8,283 bases of DNA from Nitrospirota bacterium. GTDB lineage: Bacteria; Nitrospirota; Nitrospiria; Nitrospirales; Nitrospiraceae. Location of the stretch: contig JAIBHQ010000025.1 of the NCBI GenBank assembly GCA_020028595.1, positions 1 through 8,283 on the forward strand, read 5' to 3'. Within the stretch, counting starts at the first letter, position 1. Each line of letters starts with the position of its first letter. Of the stretch, positions 6,976 through 8,283 are shown one piece after another. Below the pieces are notes generated by a model that saw only the letters and a list, made by a program, of their open reading frames with translations, was not told the origin of the DNA and ran no database searches. Made by a program: the position numbers and the translations under genes.

Positions 6976-7608
6976 TTACGATTTAACCTTCGCCCGTTCG
7001 TCCAGCCACGCTTTCGGATATTCGATGCTGCCTTTCAGCTTGAACCCGTTGACCGCATCCCGCAGGAGAGTCCGCCGGCGCTCCGCATCCGCCTCGGCGT
7101 CCTGCACGCTCTCGCGGACAGACGACAGCCATTCGAGAAACGACTGAAACGTGTCGTCAAAAATTTCTTCCATATCCTGGCGCAACCGGCTCGCCAGCGC
7201 GGGCGCCGTGCCGCTGGTGCTCACCGCGCAGCGCAAGTGGCCCCGGCTCACCACCGCCGGCAACCAGGCATTCGAATAGGCCGGCTGGTCGAGCGAACAC
7301 AGGAGAAACCGTTCCTTGGCCGCCATCTCGTAGAGCGAGCGTGAAAAATCCTCGTCCGTCCGCAGCGTATTGATCACCAGAAACACGCCATCGGCGTCCT
7401 GCCCCCTGAACAATCGCACGCGGTGGATCACCTTCGCGGCAGCCGTGAGCTTGCGCAAGGCGTCGTTGAGCGTCGGGGCCACGACCGTGACCTTGGCTCC
7501 GGCATCCAACAGCCGTTGCACCTTGTCGGCCGCCTCCTCATCGCCGCCCAGCACCACGCAGGGCCGGCCCTTCACATCCAATGTGATCGGAAATCCAGAA
7601 TTCGCCAT
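6976..7608 (-). CDS. Precorrin-2 dehydrogenase / siroheme synthase N-domain protein
   Basis: The 210-residue protein corresponds to the N-terminal part of CysG and to stand-alone Met8p/SirC-type proteins. These oxidise precorrin-2 to sirohydrochlorin with NAD and in some members also insert iron to make siroheme, the cofactor of sulfite and assimilatory nitrite reductases. The Rossmann segment is CVVLGGDEEAADKVQRLLDAGAKVTVVAP (17-45). D107 in SLDQPAYSNAWLPAVVSRGHL aligns with the catalytic aspartate of CysG (D105). AVSTSGTAPALASRLRQDMEEIF (128-150) starts the dimerisation domain. The methyltransferase domain of CysG is absent. The usual GGG of the dinucleotide loop reads GGD (21-23), an odd change. 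AAGGAA lies five bases before the ATG. The gene leads a minus-strand pair with the thiamine-binding gene 13 bases downstream. Whether it also chelates iron cannot be told. Confidence 0.9.
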   Translation of the reverse strand: MANSGFPITLDVKGRPCVVLGGDEEAADKVQRLLDAGAKVTVVAPTLNDALRKLTAAAKVIHRVRLFRGQDADGVFLVINTLRTDEDFSRSLYEMAAKERFLLCSLDQPAYSNAWLPAVVSRGHLRCAVSTSGTAPALASRLRQDMEEIFDDTFQSFLEWLSSVRESVQDAEADAERRRTLLRDAVNGFKLKGSIEYPKAWLDERAKVKS

Positions 7609-7640
7609 ATCATTTCCTTCCCAGTTAACCGCGAGGTCGT

Positions 7641-7670
7641 ATCATACAATAGACCCTTCCTATTTTTCAC
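7641..7670 (-). promoter_or_regulatory. Candidate promoter for the siroheme operon
   Basis: On the minus strand TATGAT (complement of 7641-7646) matches the -10 consensus at five of six positions. GTGAAA (complement of 7665-7670) stands 18 bases upstream and matches the -35 at four of six. It lies 32 bases before the start codon of the siroheme gene. It overlaps the divergent promoter on the other strand. Confidence 0.45.
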
Positions 7671-7686
7671 ACTGCCTCTGTATAAT
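7657..7686 (+). promoter_or_regulatory. Promoter for the CcmI-like gene
   Basis: A perfect TATAAT -10 box sits at 7681-7686. The best -35 is TTCCTA (7657-7662) with an 18-base spacer, which is weak. A start near 7693 would give a leader of about 23 bases holding the GAGGAG ribosome binding site (7703-7708). Confidence 0.6.
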
Positions 7687-7715
7687 GCGCCGCCTACACA
7701 CAGAGGAGAAAAGTT

Positions 7716-8168
7716 GTGAAAAAGGAAACGCTGCAGAGCATAGGCATGGCCGGTGGCATCATCGGGCTGGCCGCCGTGGCGGCATGGATGGGGCTGGCCC
7801 ACGGCTGCGAGGCGCCCAACACGCAGAGCACCATCACCGGGCGTGTGACCATCGCGCCTGAACTGGCTTCCAAGGTCAGCCCGACCGACACGCTATTCGT
7901 CATCGTCCGCCGGCCAGGCGGCACGCCCCGCCCGCTGGCCGCCAAGCGCATTGACGGGCCTCAGTTTCCAGTCAGCTTTGAGATTACCAGCGCAGACGTG
8001 ATGGTCCAGGGCACGGAGCTGCGCGGCATGGTGGACTTGATTGCCCGTGTGGACAAGGACGGGAAAGCAGGTCAGCCGCAACCGGGCGACATGGAAGGCC
8101 AGTACGACAAGAATCCGACGTTACCGGGAGGAAAAGACCTGGAGATTGTAATTAAAAAAGTCTACTGA
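7716..8168 (+). CDS. Membrane-anchored protein with CcmI C-terminal-like domain
   Basis: The product has 150 residues. Two lysines precede a hydrophobic segment (about 8-29) that ends at C31, the only cysteine. LAHGC is an imperfect lipobox, so the protein is either a lipoprotein or held by an uncleaved helix, with the rest outside the cytoplasm. Residues 40-128 follow the pattern of the C-terminal beta domain of CcmI (CcmH C-terminal domain): ITGRVTIAPELASKV, DTLFVIVRRPGG, PLAAKR, FPVSFEIT, LIARVDKDG and QPQPGDMEG. In CcmI that periplasmic domain binds apocytochrome c and follows a TPR region; the TPR part is absent here. A role in cytochrome c maturation is therefore inferred, not shown. 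The start is GTG at 7716, seven bases after GAGGAG, with a perfect -10 box upstream. The gene stands alone between a divergent operon and a terminator. Confidence 0.8.
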   Translation: MKKETLQSIGMAGGIIGLAAVAAWMGLAHGCEAPNTQSTITGRVTIAPELASKVSPTDTLFVIVRRPGGTPRPLAAKRIDGPQFPVSFEITSADVMVQGTELRGMVDLIARVDKDGKAGQPQPGDMEGQYDKNPTLPGGKDLEIVIKKVY

Positions 8169-8220
8169 ACAACGGTGGATTAAGGACATTCAAAAAGGCC
8201 CTATTACACCCGCCCGCCCT

Positions 8221-8244
8221 GCGCGCGCCAAGACGCGCGCTTTT
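8221..8244 (+). terminator. Intrinsic terminator after the CcmI-like gene
   Basis: GCGCGCG (8221-8227) and CGCGCGC (8234-8240) form a perfect seven-pair GC stem with loop CCAAGA, followed by TTTT. The T run is short, but the stem is very stable. It lies 52 bases after the stop codon of the CcmI-like gene. Confidence 0.75.
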
Positions 8245-8283
8245 CCCATGGCAGGCCGCAGGAAGCCTGGAAACCGAGACGTA

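Noticed and set aside
8248..8283. ATG followed by an open frame to the window end (MAGRRKPGNRDV)
   Set aside because: Only 12 codons are visible, no ribosome binding site precedes it, and it starts four bases after the T run of a terminator. It cannot be separated from chance.

Overview
The window is a GC-rich bacterial chromosome segment made almost entirely of housekeeping genes. Protein character (short EF-Ts, MTH1187-type thiamine-binding protein, stand-alone siroheme synthase N-domain, free CcmI-type domain) and the order rpsI | argC-argJ-rpsB-tsf-pyrH-frr-alr suggest a Nitrospira-like organism (phylum Nitrospirota). This is an inference from protein character and gene order, not from a marker gene. 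No mobile element, CRISPR array, tRNA or rRNA gene was seen.

Layout: bases 1-29 are the last codons of rpsI (ribosomal protein S9), followed by a strong intrinsic terminator (51-82). On the + strand come argC and argJ (arginine biosynthesis), then after a 240-base leader with several small hairpins the translation and nucleotide block rpsB-tsf-pyrH-frr, ending with alr (alanine racemase). pyrH overlaps tsf by four bases, and frr and alr follow at 18 and 23 bases, so tsf-pyrH-frr-alr looks like one transcription unit, probably with rpsB at its head. rpsB and tsf are separated by a hairpin that may set their ratio.

Alr converges with a two-gene minus-strand operon (reading 7608 to 6654): a precorrin-2 dehydrogenase/siroheme synthase N-domain protein, then a small thiamine-binding protein whose ribosome binding site overlaps the first gene's stop. 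Upstream of that operon lies a divergent promoter region (about 7641-7686), with a perfect TATAAT box driving a + strand gene for a 150-residue membrane-anchored or lipoprotein-like protein. This protein resembles the C-terminal beta domain of the cytochrome c maturation factor CcmI without its TPR part. It ends at an intrinsic terminator (8221-8244). The last 39 bases hold nothing assignable.

Functional themes: arginine synthesis (ArgC, ArgJ), translation initiation, elongation and recycling (S2, EF-Ts, RRF), UMP phosphorylation (PyrH), D-alanine supply for peptidoglycan (Alr), tetrapyrrole cofactor synthesis, and possibly cytochrome c biogenesis. I found no convincing new multi-gene system. 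The most interesting items are the free CcmI-like protein, the structured rpsB leader with an alternative in-frame start, and the altered dinucleotide motif in the siroheme enzyme.
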